From Oceanospirillum sediminis (GTDB taxonomy: Bacteria; Pseudomonadota; Gammaproteobacteria; Pseudomonadales; Halomonadaceae): 64,000 nucleotides of DNA. Position numbers and translations under genes: made by a program. The notes below the pieces were generated by a model. That model was not told the DNA's origin. It searched no databases and saw only the letters and a program-made list of their open reading frames with translations. The stretch covers positions 33,411-97,410 of the forward strand of contig NZ_JACJFM010000019.1 in assembly GCF_014164585.1 (NCBI RefSeq), in the 5' to 3' direction. Below, in pieces: positions 28,531-38,265 of the stretch (its first letter is position 1; each line of letters starts with the position of its first letter).

Positions 28531-28596
28531 CCGGATATTATCGGTAGTGTGCTGCTGATCTGGCTACCAGTTATATAATTGATAGCTTATAGATAT

Positions 28597-28635
28597 AATA
28601 AAGCCCCTGCTATTTCGGATAGCAGGGGCTTTATT
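28597..28635. terminator. Bidirectional terminator right of ilvD
   Basis: A long perfect stem AATAAAGCCCCTGCTA/TAGCAGGGGCTTTATT with a 7-nt loop. It stops the minus-strand WD40-like/rsd operon (24 bases past its stop) and backs up the ilvD terminator. Confidence 0.88.
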
Positions 28636-28658
28636 ATTTTGAGCTGAGGAAAATAATC

Positions 28659-29651
28659 TTATTTGCTGAACTCGTAAGCCAGGCCATTACTACCCATCGC
28701 TCTATAGCTGCCATCACGGGTAAAGGCAACATCCATAATACTGACGCCTGATGGTTTCCATTTATCCCGTTTAGACCCTTCCCAGCCTGCTGTTTGCTGT
28801 TGAGTGCTGAGATCCCAGAGTTTTATCTTGCCTGTACTGGTTCCGGTCAGCAGTTCGTTCTGCTGTGGAGCAAAGCGTGCTGCAGTATACGTGGATGAGG
28901 CGACTTCAACTCCCCGGTTGATATCCATATTCATAGCAATTTTGCCACTGTTCAGGTCAACCAGAACCCCGGAACCACCCTGAGCGCCGCTGAAGGCATA
29001 GGCTGCACCGGGAGATAAGGCAACAGACCTTACCTGATTTTCATGGGACCATTGACCTTTGATTTCACCATCTGGCAGGCTCCAGATATATACTGAACCC
29101 GTTCTGGTTCCTGCAATCGCCAGACGGTTATCACCGCTGATAGCGACTGCTGTGACCTGGTCATCAACAGAGAAATTTCTGACACCCTGACCCTGGCTGG
29201 TACTGATCAGTACTGCTGTACTGTTATCCATCCCGGCAATCAGATAGCTGCCATCATCAGAGATCGCCAGGCTACGAACATCATCAGGCAGAGCCCAGAA
29301 GTTAGCTGGTTTTCCTGATGTTGCATCCCATAACGTCAGCCTGTCCTGTTCTGCCGTGGCGCCATAGCGTCCATTACCGGCAACTGCGACCTGGCTGAAT
29401 AAAGAATACTCACCGGCTTTATGATTCCAGTTATAAATACGTTCCTTCTGTGGCAGCTGCCAGAAGCTGCCGCCGTGATTAATCGACGCAATCACTGCGG
29501 CAGAGCCATCTGTGTTCAGGGCTGCATCGAAAGCTCCTTTTACCGCCAGTTCCCAGGTATTATTTGGCGGAGTCTGATCAATACAGCCTGTAACAGCTCC
29601 CAGAGCAGTCAGTAAAAGAGCAGACGTGATCGTTTTCCTTACGGGGATCAT
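28659..29651 (-). CDS. WD40-repeat-like lipoprotein
   Basis: 330 residues. MIPVRKTITSALLLTALGAVTGC is a lipoprotein signal with lipobox AVTGC (Cys23). The rest is a beta-propeller with repeated units ending in W-D or W-S: RLTLWDATSG, VYIWSLPDGEIKG, IKLWDLSTQQQ, and AISDDGSYLIAG, AISGDNRLAIAGT. Probably an outer- or inner-membrane-anchored scaffold; no enzyme motif is visible and the substrate is unknown. Its ATG overlaps the rsd stop (ATGA), so it is translated together with the anti-sigma factor. Whether the two act together is not known to me. Confidence 0.85.
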   Translation of the reverse strand: MIPVRKTITSALLLTALGAVTGCIDQTPPNNTWELAVKGAFDAALNTDGSAAVIASINHGGSFWQLPQKERIYNWNHKAGEYSLFSQVAVAGNGRYGATAEQDRLTLWDATSGKPANFWALPDDVRSLAISDDGSYLIAGMDNSTAVLISTSQGQGVRNFSVDDQVTAVAISGDNRLAIAGTRTGSVYIWSLPDGEIKGQWSHENQVRSVALSPGAAYAFSGAQGGSGVLVDLNSGKIAMNMDINRGVEVASSTYTAARFAPQQNELLTGTSTGKIKLWDLSTQQQTAGWEGSKRDKWKPSGVSIMDVAFTRDGSYRAMGSNGLAYEFSK

Positions 29652-30124
29652 ATATCAATCAATTCCTGATGCGCGTTGTGCAGGGTTTCTATTAACAGAT
29701 CTTCATGCTGGAAGCGGTCAGCGAGCTGTTCACCCAGGACGGAAAGCCTGGCTGACAATGTTTGCTGATCCATTTGTGACAGATCCTTATCATCAAAGGC
29801 TTCATGAAAATCAAGAATAGCATCGGTACTGACCTGTATCATTGGCAGTACCCGGTTACTAAGCTCTATCGCTTTATCATCACAGAAGGCCTCTGCTTCA
29901 CGATACAACTGTTCAAAAATTTCAAAATGACCTGCAGAAGTGTAATCCACCATAATCTCGCACAGCTCATGAACCTTGCTTGATTTTGGCATTCCACCTT
30001 CTGAGATCTGCTTAACCAGATCAGTGTACAGCACCAGTAATTGCTGACGTTCCTGTAACCACTTATCAACCAGATCGTGTACGCCACTCCAGCGTTCACG
30101 GGCATTTTTACAACCTTCCAGCAT
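29648..30124 (-). CDS. rsd: Anti-sigma-70 regulator Rsd/AlgQ
   Basis: Binds region 4 of sigma-70 and shifts RNA polymerase to other sigma factors in stationary phase; in pseudomonads the homologue AlgQ affects alginate and virulence genes. 158 helical residues: ARERWSGVHDLVDKWLQERQQLL near the N-terminus, KVHELCEIMVDYTSAGHFEIFEQLY in the middle, and EQLADRFQHEDLLIETLH near the C-terminus. SD AGGAGGT is perfect, 7 nt before ATG. Downstream of dsbB, as in Pseudomonas (dsbH-algQ), and translationally coupled to a WD40-like lipoprotein. Confidence 0.93.
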   Translation of the reverse strand: MLEGCKNARERWSGVHDLVDKWLQERQQLLVLYTDLVKQISEGGMPKSSKVHELCEIMVDYTSAGHFEIFEQLYREAEAFCDDKAIELSNRVLPMIQVSTDAILDFHEAFDDKDLSQMDQQTLSARLSVLGEQLADRFQHEDLLIETLHNAHQELIDI

Positions 30125-30209
30125 GGTGTGACCTCCTGCATTTCTGAGGGGAGGAGCCTGGCTCCTCTGTCCTCTTTAGCATACGGTAGCCCTTAAATAT
30201 TGTCACCTG

Positions 30210-30701
30210 TTAATCTATATTACGGCGGGCGCTGATCAGGCTTATAGCTGCAAGCCCCAGATATGCAAATAATGTCCACCACGGAATAGATAATCCCATG
30301 AAAGTCCATGATACTTCTGCACATTCTCCACTGCCCTGCAGGACTTTACTGATAACATCAGTATAGGGCAGAACTTCTATCATGTAGTCCAGGCCCGGAC
30401 CACAGGACGGCACTTCGCTGGGAGGCAGGTTCTGTAGCCAGATATGACGTAAGGCCAGACCGATACCGGCAAACAGAGAAATCAGAGTCAGGCCGTTGTA
30501 TACAGTACGGCCGCTGCCTGAAGGGTTATGCAGGGCTGCAATCAGAAAGAACAGACCAGCAGCCATGAAACTGATGCGCTGAAAAATACATAACGGGCAG
30601 GGTTCCATCTCAAATACATGCTGCATGATCAGTGCTGAAATAATCAATACAGCACATGCGGCAAAGCCTGCCAGGTTCAGCACTCGGTAATTCAGGGGCA
30701 T
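30210..30701 (-). CDS. dsbB: Disulfide bond formation protein DsbB
   Basis: Inner-membrane quinone reductase that reoxidises DsbA. 163 residues, four membrane helices, first periplasmic loop with C-P-L-C (residues 35-38, EPCPLCIFQR) and second with the pair CGPGLDYM ... GSGEC. The quinone-binding Arg follows CPLC as in the family. SD AGGAAAAAAGG. 85 bases before rsd on the same strand; divergent from the FliL-like gene. Confidence 0.95.
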   Translation of the reverse strand: MPLNYRVLNLAGFAACAVLIISALIMQHVFEMEPCPLCIFQRISFMAAGLFFLIAALHNPSGSGRTVYNGLTLISLFAGIGLALRHIWLQNLPPSEVPSCGPGLDYMIEVLPYTDVISKVLQGSGECAEVSWTFMGLSIPWWTLFAYLGLAAISLISARRNID

Positions 30702-30870
30702 CCTTTTTTCCTCGGATAAAATAAAAAAGTAAGCATATTATATGGCGGGCATACATTGGAAAAAATCTGCAGCCGCCATACAATGACATAAAAGCGTACA
30801 GGTTCAGATATTTTTTTCCCCGTCTGGTTCCCTGAAGCGAATGGAATGATAATTAAGTGGAGAGCTGTGT

Positions 30871-31287
30871 GTGATTAAACTATTCAAACAAGGGATAATG
30901 GCCACTCTGATCGCCCTGTTGGCAATTGCTCCGGTTCGGGCTGAAGATCCGCCGCCGGCAGGACCTTCGGTGACTTATACCGAAATGAGACCTGCGTTTG
31001 TTGTTAACTATGGTGGTCCGGGGCGTCTGAAGTATCTGAAAGCAGATATTACTCTGGTGACCAGCTCTTCTGATGCTACAGAGGCGGCTGAGCATCATAT
31101 GCCTCTGATACGCAATACTCTGGTGACTCTGCTGAGCAGCCAGACGGATGAAGCGGTTACTACACCGGTAGGTCAGGAGCAGATGCGTCAGGATGCAACT
31201 CAGGCGGTAAAAGAGCTGTTCCAGCAGGAAGTAGGGCATCCGGTGATTGATGACCTGCTGTTCCTGAACTTTATCTATCAGAAGTAA
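30871..31287 (+). CDS. FliL-like periplasmic protein
   Basis: 138 residues starting with GTG at 30871 (SD GGAGAG, 8 nt before). MIKLFKQGIMATLIALLAIAPVRA is a signal peptide or N-terminal anchor. The mature part follows the FliL pattern: MRPAFVVNYGG, LKADITLVTSS, HHMPLIRNTLVTLLSSQ, the QEQMRQDATQAVKELFQQE helix and the C-terminal VIDDLLFLNFIYQK. FliL rings brace the flagellar stator. This copy is away from any flagellar operon and its hydrophobic segment looks cleavable, so it may be a stand-alone paralogue of fliL rather than fliL itself. Confidence 0.82.
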   Translation: MIKLFKQGIMATLIALLAIAPVRAEDPPPAGPSVTYTEMRPAFVVNYGGPGRLKYLKADITLVTSSSDATEAAEHHMPLIRNTLVTLLSSQTDEAVTTPVGQEQMRQDATQAVKELFQQEVGHPVIDDLLFLNFIYQK

Positions 31288-31365
31288 TTATCTGCTGTAA
31301 GAATAAATTGACTGAACGGCCTGTGCAGGTGTTTCACTTTTCAGGCCGATCAGACAGATAGACAG

Positions 31366-31407
31366 AAAAAAATCCCTGTAACAATTTATGTTGCAGGGAT
31401 TTTTTTG
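31366..31407. terminator. Bidirectional terminator between the FliL-like gene and gshA
   Basis: AAATCCCTG.AACA/TGTTGCAGGGATTT stem (31370-31383 with 31389-31402, one bulge), with an A-run on the left and T7 on the right. Serves both converging genes. Confidence 0.88.
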
Positions 31408-31426
31408 TTTGTACTTTCAGACCCCG

Positions 31427-33004
31427 TTAACTGTGCTGTTTTTGTGCGGCCATATACTCTTCCAGGAACTGGTCAAAGCTGATGTTGTCAGCTTGTTCTA
31501 TATCCTTTTGTTGCTGAATAGATGAGTCTGTCAGCTGACTGAATAATGCATTACGTGCTTTGTTTATCTGTTCCTGTTTCAGTTCCCTGGCCTGTTGCCG
31601 TGCCAGCTCCAGAGAAAATTGCGTAAAGCTGCCTGCTTTTCTGACTCCGGCCAGCACCTGAGCCGAGGGCGTTTTCTCAGGCTGATCAATACTCTGGCGA
31701 TAAACTTCCAGAGCCTGCTGATGTTCAGGGTTATCCAGTCCCTGATCCAGTAACTGCGCTACCGGGATAAGCTGGTCAAACAGCTGATGGCTCCAGTCTT
31801 CACGGCTGATAGCACCATCTGGCGTATTCAGCATCAGACCGGGTTTACGGCCTTCGTTCACAATGGCACTGTGATTATCTTCCAGCATCAGGCACTCATC
31901 ATCAGGAATCTGAGGACTGTTTTCCAGCAGGCAGAATACCAGGAAGGTATCTACAAAGCGTGCCTGGGTTTTATTCAGGCCAGTGCTTTCAAATGGATTA
32001 AGATCAATACAGCGGACCTCAATATACTCGACGCCTCGCTCGGTCAGAGCCTGAGAAGGGCGTTCCCCTGAGCGGGCGACTCGCTTAGGACGGATATCAC
32101 TGTAATATTCATTTTCAATCTGCAGAATATTGGTATTCAGCTGGCGATATTCGTTGTCTGCTTTAACACCGATGGCCTCATAATCCGCATGAGGTGTATT
32201 GATGGCGTGAGTCAGCGTTGTGACGTAATTTTCCAGTGAGTTAAAGCAGATTTTCAGGCTGGCCTGTACATTGTTCTGATAGCCCAGGCCGCTCATGCGC
32301 AGCGAAGTGGCATAAGGCAGATAGAAGGTATCATCATCCAGTTTTTCAAGAGGATGTTCTCTGTCTTCAACAAAGCTCTTGTCAACGGTTGGGGACGCAC
32401 CGAACAGGTACAGCAATAACCAGCTGTAACGTCTGAAGTTACGAATCAGGGCAAAATATTGCTCTGACATAAAATCCTGCATTGGCTGGTCATTTTTCTG
32501 CAGATGCTGCAGGGCAGGCCAGAGTTGCTCAGGCATAGAAAAATTATAGTGCAGACCGGCAATCGACTGCATGATGCGGCCATAACGCCAGGACAAACCC
32601 TGGCGGTAGACGGATTTCATGGTACCTGAATTGGATGTGCCATACTGAGCAATAGGAATACTGTCATTGCCATGTAACCGGCAAGGCATACTGGCAGGCC
32701 AGATCAGCTCTTCATCCATATTCTGATAGCTGAAACGATGCAGGTCTTTCAGGAAATCCAGCGTATCGTCCAGACGTGTTGAGACAGGGGTAATAAATTC
32801 CAGTAATGCTTCGGAATAGTCCGTCGTAATATGGGGATGAGTCAGTGTCGAACCCAGGCGCTCGGGGTGAGGGCTCTGAGCCAGTTCTGCATCCGGAGTA
32901 ATGCGCAGACCTTCTTTTTCCAGACCTCGCTGAATCTGGGTAAATAGGCCGCTCTGGGCTAAGGGCTGCAGAAACTGCAGACGGTCTTGAATGGTAACTG
33001 ACAA
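31427..33004 (-). CDS. gshA: Glutamate-cysteine ligase
   Basis: Joins glutamate and cysteine, the first step of glutathione synthesis. 525 residues with GLEKEGLRITPDAELA (glutamate/metal site), TTDYSEALLEFITP, YGTSNSGTMKSVYRQGLSWRYG, MRMSGLGYQN-like LRMSGLGYQN and EVRCIDLNPFESTG. Start codon is TTG at 33004, with AGGGGA 6 nt before it; the E. coli gshA start is also TTG, so a weak start is probably a conserved brake on expression. No upstream in-frame ATG is credible. Monocistronic. Confidence 0.95.
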   Translation of the reverse strand: MSVTIQDRLQFLQPLAQSGLFTQIQRGLEKEGLRITPDAELAQSPHPERLGSTLTHPHITTDYSEALLEFITPVSTRLDDTLDFLKDLHRFSYQNMDEELIWPASMPCRLHGNDSIPIAQYGTSNSGTMKSVYRQGLSWRYGRIMQSIAGLHYNFSMPEQLWPALQHLQKNDQPMQDFMSEQYFALIRNFRRYSWLLLYLFGASPTVDKSFVEDREHPLEKLDDDTFYLPYATSLRMSGLGYQNNVQASLKICFNSLENYVTTLTHAINTPHADYEAIGVKADNEYRQLNTNILQIENEYYSDIRPKRVARSGERPSQALTERGVEYIEVRCIDLNPFESTGLNKTQARFVDTFLVFCLLENSPQIPDDECLMLEDNHSAIVNEGRKPGLMLNTPDGAISREDWSHQLFDQLIPVAQLLDQGLDNPEHQQALEVYRQSIDQPEKTPSAQVLAGVRKAGSFTQFSLELARQQARELKQEQINKARNALFSQLTDSSIQQQKDIEQADNISFDQFLEEYMAAQKQHS

Positions 33005-33189
33005 GTGGTATCCCCTATCGATAACTACCGAACCCGGTGAAATTTAAAAGCCTGATCAGCCAATATTGGGGCGGCAGACCAGGCTTCAAGGTCTGGTTTT
33101 CAGTTTAGCTGCTACATTGTGTTCAGGTAGCACTGAAACCCTTTATTGTCACTCAGGCTTAACTGTATGTTGATGCGTAATTGCGACAA

Positions 33190-35538
33190 TTATTTACGTT
33201 TTTTCTGCTGAGCCTGAGCCAGTAGCATGCCCAGAGTGCCCATCTGCCCACTATCCTGAGGTTTACTCTGGTAGCTGTTTTGTCCCTGATTGCGGCCGCC
33301 TTTTCCACGGCTACCCCGGTTACGTTTATTGTCGTCTCCGGTGCTGGCTCCACGGCCACTTTGTGCTTCAGGTTCATCATTAAGACGCATGGACAGGGCA
33401 ATCCGGCGACGCTGTTGATCTACATCGATCACTTTAACTTTGACGATATCTCCGGCTTTTACTACGGTACGCGGATCTTCGACAAATTTATCGGACAGCG
33501 CTGAGATATGCACCAGACCATCCTGGTGCACACCGACATCCACAAAAGCACCAAAATTAGTCACATTGGTCACTGAACCTTCCAGGGTCATGCCTGGTTT
33601 CAGGTCACTGATCTCCTCAACACCTTCCATGAATTCTGCTGCTTTGAACTCAGGACGCGGGTCCCGGCCTGGTTTATCCAGCTCCTGCAGGATGTCAGTC
33701 ACCGTTGGTAAACCAAAATGCTCATCGGTATAGCTAGCAGGATTCAGTCCTTTCAGGAACTGACTATCGCCAATCAGACTGTCCAGAGGGCGATCGCTGG
33801 CCTGAGCAATTTTCTTCACTACAGGATACGCTTCCGGGTGCACAGCGGATGCATCCAGAGGGTTTTTTCCATTCATGACCCGTAAAAAACCGGCACACTG
33901 CTCAAAGGTTTTTGGGCCCAGACGAGGTACATCCTTAAGTGCCGTACGGGAATCAAAGGCACCATTCTGGTCACGGAAGCTGATAATATTCTGGGCCAGG
34001 GTGGCATTCAGGCCGGATACCCGGTTCAGGAGGGCAACGGATGCTGTGTTTACATCAACACCGACAGCATTTACACAATCTTCTACCACGGCATCCAGAC
34101 TGCGGGCCAGTTGGGTCTGAGAAACGTCATGCTGATACTGACCTACACCGATAGATTTAGGGTCAATTTTCACCAGCTCAGCCAGAGGGTCTTGCAGACG
34201 ACGGGCAATAGACACTGCTCCCCGGAAGCTGACATCCAGATCCGGAAACTCTTTTGCTGCCAGTTCAGAGGCAGAATAAACTGATGCACCGGCTTCACTG
34301 ACCATAATCTTGGTGACTTTATGATCGCTGATCAGTTTGACCAGTTCGGCAGCCAGCTTATCGGTTTCACGGGATGCGGTGCCGTTACCGATACTGATCA
34401 GATCAACTTTGTGTTTCTGAACCAGTTTCGTAAGCACAGCCAGCGATTCATTCCATTGATTGCGGGGTGCGTGAGGGAAGACCGTGGTGTAGTCCAGTAG
34501 TTTACCGGTGGAGTCGACGACCGCCACTTTTACTCCGGTACGCAGACCTGGGTCCAGACCCAGAGTAGCCCTGGGGCCGGCTGGTGCTGCCAGCAGCAGA
34601 TCCTTCAGGTTACTGGCGAAAACCTTAATGGCTTCACCTTCGGCATCCTCACGCAGATTACCCATCAGTTCGGTTTCAATGTGCGTCAGCAGTTTTACCC
34701 GCCAGGTCCAGCGTACCACTTCTTTCAGCCAGCTATCGGCAGCACGTCCCTGATCCCGGATATCAAAATGAGCGGCGATCTTTTCTTCGCAAGGATGTAC
34801 TTTGAGTTCTTCGCTGCCCGGCAGGGTGATACTCAGCTGCAGAACACCTTCGTTACGCCCACGAAACATGGCCAGAGCCCGGTGTGATGGTGCACTCTTT
34901 ACTGCTTCGTTGTGTTCAAAATAATCACTGAATTTTTCACCGGCACTTTCCTGACCTGTGACAACGCGAGACTGAAGTTCTCCCTGATTCCACAGGTAAT
35001 TTCTGAGTAGCGCCAGCAGCTCGGCATCTTCACTGAAGCGCTCCATCAGGATCTGTTTAGCACCATCCAGAGCCGCTTTTTCATCATGGATATTATGATC
35101 CGGGTTCAGAAAGGCGCCAGCAGTCGCCAGAGGATCAAGTTCTGGATCGGTAAACAGCTGCTCTGCCAGAGGCTCCAGGCCTGCTTCTCGGGCGGTCTGA
35201 GCTTTGGTGCGACGCTTTGGTTTATAAGGCAGATACAGATCTTCCAGGCGGGTTTTGGTATCTGCGGTCAGAATATCCTGCTTCAGTTCATCCGTCAGTT
35301 TGCCCTGTTCTTCAATGCTGTTCAGTACCGTTGCACGGCGATCTTCCAGCTCTCTCAGATAGCGCAGACGTTCTTCCAGATTACGCAGCTGGGTATCATC
35401 CAGACCACCGGTGACTTCTTTACGATAACGAGCAATAAAGGGAACGGTCGCTCCCTCATCCAGCAGGGCTACCGCTGCACTCACCTGAGTACCTTTTACG
35501 TTCAGCTCGTCAGCAATACGCTGGGCAATCTGTTCCAT
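33190..35538 (-). CDS. tex: Tex-family RNA-binding transcription accessory protein
   Basis: 782 residues: N-terminal helical domain ([35 protein letters not shown]), YqgF/RNase H-like domain ([19 protein letters not shown]), two helix-hairpin-helix motifs ([18 protein letters not shown] and [20 protein letters not shown]) and a C-terminal S1 domain ([21 protein letters not shown]). The last 70 residues are basic and low complexity. Tex binds nucleic acids and influences transcription and stress or virulence gene expression; the precise activity is still debated. Monocistronic, 185 bases from gshA. Confidence 0.96.
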   Translation of the reverse strand: MEQIAQRIADELNVKGTQVSAAVALLDEGATVPFIARYRKEVTGGLDDTQLRNLEERLRYLRELEDRRATVLNSIEEQGKLTDELKQDILTADTKTRLEDLYLPYKPKRRTKAQTAREAGLEPLAEQLFTDPELDPLATAGAFLNPDHNIHDEKAALDGAKQILMERFSEDAELLALLRNYLWNQGELQSRVVTGQESAGEKFSDYFEHNEAVKSAPSHRALAMFRGRNEGVLQLSITLPGSEELKVHPCEEKIAAHFDIRDQGRAADSWLKEVVRWTWRVKLLTHIETELMGNLREDAEGEAIKVFASNLKDLLLAAPAGPRATLGLDPGLRTGVKVAVVDSTGKLLDYTTVFPHAPRNQWNESLAVLTKLVQKHKVDLISIGNGTASRETDKLAAELVKLISDHKVTKIMVSEAGASVYSASELAAKEFPDLDVSFRGAVSIARRLQDPLAELVKIDPKSIGVGQYQHDVSQTQLARSLDAVVEDCVNAVGVDVNTASVALLNRVSGLNATLAQNIISFRDQNGAFDSRTALKDVPRLGPKTFEQCAGFLRVMNGKNPLDASAVHPEAYPVVKKIAQASDRPLDSLIGDSQFLKGLNPASYTDEHFGLPTVTDILQELDKPGRDPRPEFKAAEFMEGVEEISDLKPGMTLEGSVTNVTNFGAFVDVGVHQDGLVHISALSDKFVEDPRTVVKAGDIVKVKVIDVDQQRRRIALSMRLNDEPEAQSGRGASTGDDNKRNRGSRGKGGRNQGQNSYQSKPQDSGQMGTLGMLLAQAQQKKRK

Positions 35539-35916
35539 GGAGCGTGTTCTCTCAGCTTATTATCAAAGGACTGATCACTGCTGCAGAGCACTCTGCCAGC
35601 ATGCGGCCAGTCAAACAAAATAACGACAGCCTGTGAAAAAAATAATAGGCCTGTTTTTTTATACAGTGTGCTGCTTTATACCGGAAAAAAAGGATACAGG
35701 CAAAGTACAGAGCCTCAGGTCTGTCATCGGAATATCAGAGCAAGCGGGCTATGTTATAGTGAACTTGAGCCACTGAAAATCGAGAAATTACTGCGAATGG
35801 TAATGTTTTTTTGCAAAAATTATTTTTCAGACCGTCATTGTCCCGGATGTAAGCAGGAATAACAGCAAGATAAGCTTATCGGTTATTCAGGCTGCTTACA
35901 GAAGAGAGCGTTCTGG
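35539..35916. other. 378-base gap between tex and ygiC
   Basis: A/T-rich with no convincing gene. A 64-codon GTG frame on the plus strand (35668-35862) has no SD and no recognisable content. A nested inverted repeat at 35850-35898 is listed separately. Confidence 0.5.
35850..35898. repeat. Nested inverted repeat downstream of ygiC
   Basis: Outer arms TAAGCAG and GAATAAC (35850-35863) pair with GTTATTC and CTGCTTA (35882-35898, 3-nt bulge) around a central perfect 12-bp palindrome GATAAGCTTATC (35869-35880). No T-run on either strand. It begins 18 bases past the ygiC stop and may protect the 3' end of the operon mRNA. Confidence 0.6.
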
Positions 35917-37095
35917 TTAATCCAGGATAATATGGGGCAGGAAGCGTGAGGTATCCTGAGTAATCAGGCTGGCATCTTCTCTGATTGAAATACCCGCAGG
36001 CTGATCATTTACCAGCCATGAACCAATTAAAGTATAGTGTTTATCAAAAGCAGGCAGCGGGTGATAGGCCTGGTAGATATAACCTTCTTCACCATAAGGG
36101 CCATCGCTCTGATGTAATATCTGGTTGCCCTGCATGACGGATATATTGGCCCCTTCTCTGGAAAAAATCGGTTTTCTGACCAGGCGCCCTGAATAATCTG
36201 AAGGCAACTCATCTTCAAACCAGGCGGGCAGCAGATTAGGGTGACCCGGAAACATCTTCCAGAGTACAGGCAGTAAAGCTTTATTAGACAGAATGCTTTT
36301 CCAGATCGGCTCCAGATAATTGACCGGGCAATGATGCAGGTGCTGGCCATAGCTCTCCCGCAGCATAAACTCCCAGGGATAGAGTTTGAATAACCAGCGT
36401 ATTTCGTGATTCTCAGCGTCTGTAAATACTGGCTGTCCCTGAGAATCTTCGCCGTACCCGATATCTTCTACAAAAACCTTCCGGGTTGTTATGCCAGCCG
36501 CTTCAGCGCAATCCTGCAAATAAGTAATGGTACCAAGATCTTCCTCGGTGTCTTTGCAGCAGCTCAGATGCAGAGTCTGTCCGGGATAATGCTTTTTCAG
36601 CTCAGCAAAGCGCTGAATCAACTTTTCCTGCAAGGACGTAAACTGATCGGAGCGATGTGGCAGAACACTTCTGTCAACCTGTTGTTCCAGCCATAACCAG
36701 CTCCAGAAACCGCTCTCGTACAAGGAGGTGGGGGTGTCGGCATTATTTTCCAGTAGCTTTGCCGGGGAGCGGCCGTCGTAAGAAAAGTCGAGGCGGGAAT
36801 ACAGGCTGGGTTCGCGTTGCAGCCATGAGCGCCGGATCAGATCCCGGAAATAATCCGGAATCTGGAATTTATCCAGCAGTTCGTCACTTCTGACCACATG
36901 ATCAACCACCTGGAGACACATCTGATGGAGTTCTGCGGTTGGATCTTCCAGATCATCTTCAATCTGTCGTAATGAGAACTGGTAATAAGCACTTTCATCC
37001 CAGTAAGGCTCACCATCCAGGGTATGAAATTTAAAACCGTATTCAATAGCCGTTTGTTTCCAGTCCTTGCGTTCGGTAACAGGTATTCTCAGCAT
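35917..37095 (-). CDS. ygiC: Glutathionylspermidine-synthase-like ATP-grasp protein (YgiC/YjfC)
   Basis: 392 residues resembling the synthetase half of glutathionylspermidine synthase: [83 protein letters not shown] (ATP-grasp lysine/arginine region) and the C-terminal PHIILD. The amidase half is absent, as in E. coli YgiC and YjfC, whose substrate is not established. Last gene of yjfL-ygiB-ygiC, 18 bases after ygiB, SD GGAAGGA. Confidence 0.9.
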   Translation of the reverse strand: MLRIPVTERKDWKQTAIEYGFKFHTLDGEPYWDESAYYQFSLRQIEDDLEDPTAELHQMCLQVVDHVVRSDELLDKFQIPDYFRDLIRRSWLQREPSLYSRLDFSYDGRSPAKLLENNADTPTSLYESGFWSWLWLEQQVDRSVLPHRSDQFTSLQEKLIQRFAELKKHYPGQTLHLSCCKDTEEDLGTITYLQDCAEAAGITTRKVFVEDIGYGEDSQGQPVFTDAENHEIRWLFKLYPWEFMLRESYGQHLHHCPVNYLEPIWKSILSNKALLPVLWKMFPGHPNLLPAWFEDELPSDYSGRLVRKPIFSREGANISVMQGNQILHQSDGPYGEEGYIYQAYHPLPAFDKHYTLIGSWLVNDQPAGISIREDASLITQDTSRFLPHIILD

Positions 37096-37113
37096 GATGA
37101 TCCTTCCTGTTGT

Positions 37114-37731
37114 TCAGCTTCCAGACGATGAGCGGAATGAAGACACCCGTGACCCGAAGCCGCCTCGTGACAGGGTACGAGTTGATGTCGGGGCTTTAAA
37201 GTTATCTTTATAGACATTCACGCTATAAGAGGTTTTACCTATAGAACCATAACGATGGCCTTTGGCATTGTAATACCCCTTTTTATTGCGTCCATGACTG
37301 ATATACAAGGGTGATGAATAGTGGCAGTAATCATCGGACAGATAGCCTTCTTCATAGCAATCATCGTCATCATCCATGGCCAGTGCAAAAGCCTGCATGG
37401 AAGGCATAAAACGCTCTTCGCCATTTTCCTCCGGCGCCGGGATACAGTGCTGAAATTCTTCTGAACAATCGGCATAACTTTGATATTTCGGCGCAAATTT
37501 TGCCGTAAAACTCAGCGCCTTCTGGTAAGCCGCAGCACAGAAGCTTTCCTGTCCCGCATTTTCACGGTTGCATTGCTCAAGGCTCTGATAAATTTTTGCT
37601 TCCAGAGGATCATCTCCGCAAGCAGAAAGCAATAATCCACTCCCTGTAATGACCAGCCATGAATTCAGCTGTCGGAAGGTAACTGATTGTTTGCGCATCC
37701 TTTTCAGATCGATATTTCGGGAGCGTTTCAT
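37114..37731 (-). CDS. ygiB: YgiB-like protein (DUF1190)
   Basis: 205 residues. An N-terminal hydrophobic segment ends LLLSACGDD, a lipobox-like site (SAC), so probably an envelope lipoprotein, although the basic leader before it is long (about 25 residues). Cys-rich middle (CNRENAGQESFCAAAYQ, YADCSEEFQHC, DDDDDCYEEGYLSDDYCHY) and a Ser/Arg/Gly-rich tail (RGGFGSRVSSFRSSSGS) are typical of DUF1190. Function unknown. Middle gene of the yjfL-ygiB-ygiC operon, 19 bases after yjfL. Confidence 0.88.
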   Translation of the reverse strand: MKRSRNIDLKRMRKQSVTFRQLNSWLVITGSGLLLSACGDDPLEAKIYQSLEQCNRENAGQESFCAAAYQKALSFTAKFAPKYQSYADCSEEFQHCIPAPEENGEERFMPSMQAFALAMDDDDDCYEEGYLSDDYCHYSSPLYISHGRNKKGYYNAKGHRYGSIGKTSYSVNVYKDNFKAPTSTRTLSRGGFGSRVSSFRSSSGS

Positions 37732-37750
37732 ATCCTTTACTCCTTATAGA

Positions 37751-38167
37751 TCAATATGTCATACACGCGGCATTCAGTATGCCTATTGATACCGATGTCA
37801 GACAAAGCATAATGCCGGCAGGGGCTTCATCCTGCTCTATGCGCTCAACGATGCGAGGCATAAAACCAAAACGGATGATGGCGAAAGCAATGAGCTGGGC
37901 AATCAGAGCCACAATCGCCCAGATAATAAAATCAGCCAGGCCAACAGAGTTTGATGCAGCACTGGCCAGTGCAATAGAGAAACCAAGAATAGCTCCTCCG
38001 AAGGCCCAGGCTGCTGCCGTATTCTGTTTTTCTTTAATCAGGTACCATTCATCATGAGGCGTAATGCGGGTATAGATGAGTTTAAAAGCAAGCAGAGCTG
38101 CCAGGCTCAGAGTAAAGTAGACGGCAAAATCAAACAGGCCAGACAGAGAAGCAGTAACGATATCCAT
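37751..38167 (-). CDS. yjfL: YjfL-like membrane protein (DUF350)
   Basis: 138 residues with four membrane helices (about 9-29, 48-66, 76-98, 112-134) and small-residue-rich segments such as AAWAFGGAILGFSIALASAAS. DUF350 proteins are usually paired modules; this is the short single form. I chose the second ATG (38167) because GGGTGA lies just before it; the ATG at 38179 lacks an SD. First gene of an operon with ygiB and ygiC, the same trio as the yjfLMC and ygiBC loci of enterobacteria. Confidence 0.85.
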   Translation of the reverse strand: MDIVTASLSGLFDFAVYFTLSLAALLAFKLIYTRITPHDEWYLIKEKQNTAAAWAFGGAILGFSIALASAASNSVGLADFIIWAIVALIAQLIAFAIIRFGFMPRIVERIEQDEAPAGIMLCLTSVSIGILNAACMTY

Positions 38168-38265
38168 ATGGTCACCCATGGCAGACAGGTCAGTCGGAAT
38201 TCAGCGTTCTATCATACTGACTGCCGGGCAAATGGCTAGCTTGTTTCCTGTATTGATTTGCCAGG

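Noticed and set aside
33078..33100. ACCAG/CTGGT repeat between tex and gshA as terminator
   Set aside because: Only 5 bp, alternative pairings, points the wrong way for the minus-strand genes.
35668..35862. 64-codon frame with HCPGC near its end
   Set aside because: A single Cys pair in a non-conserved, SD-less frame; A/T-rich intergenic sequence.
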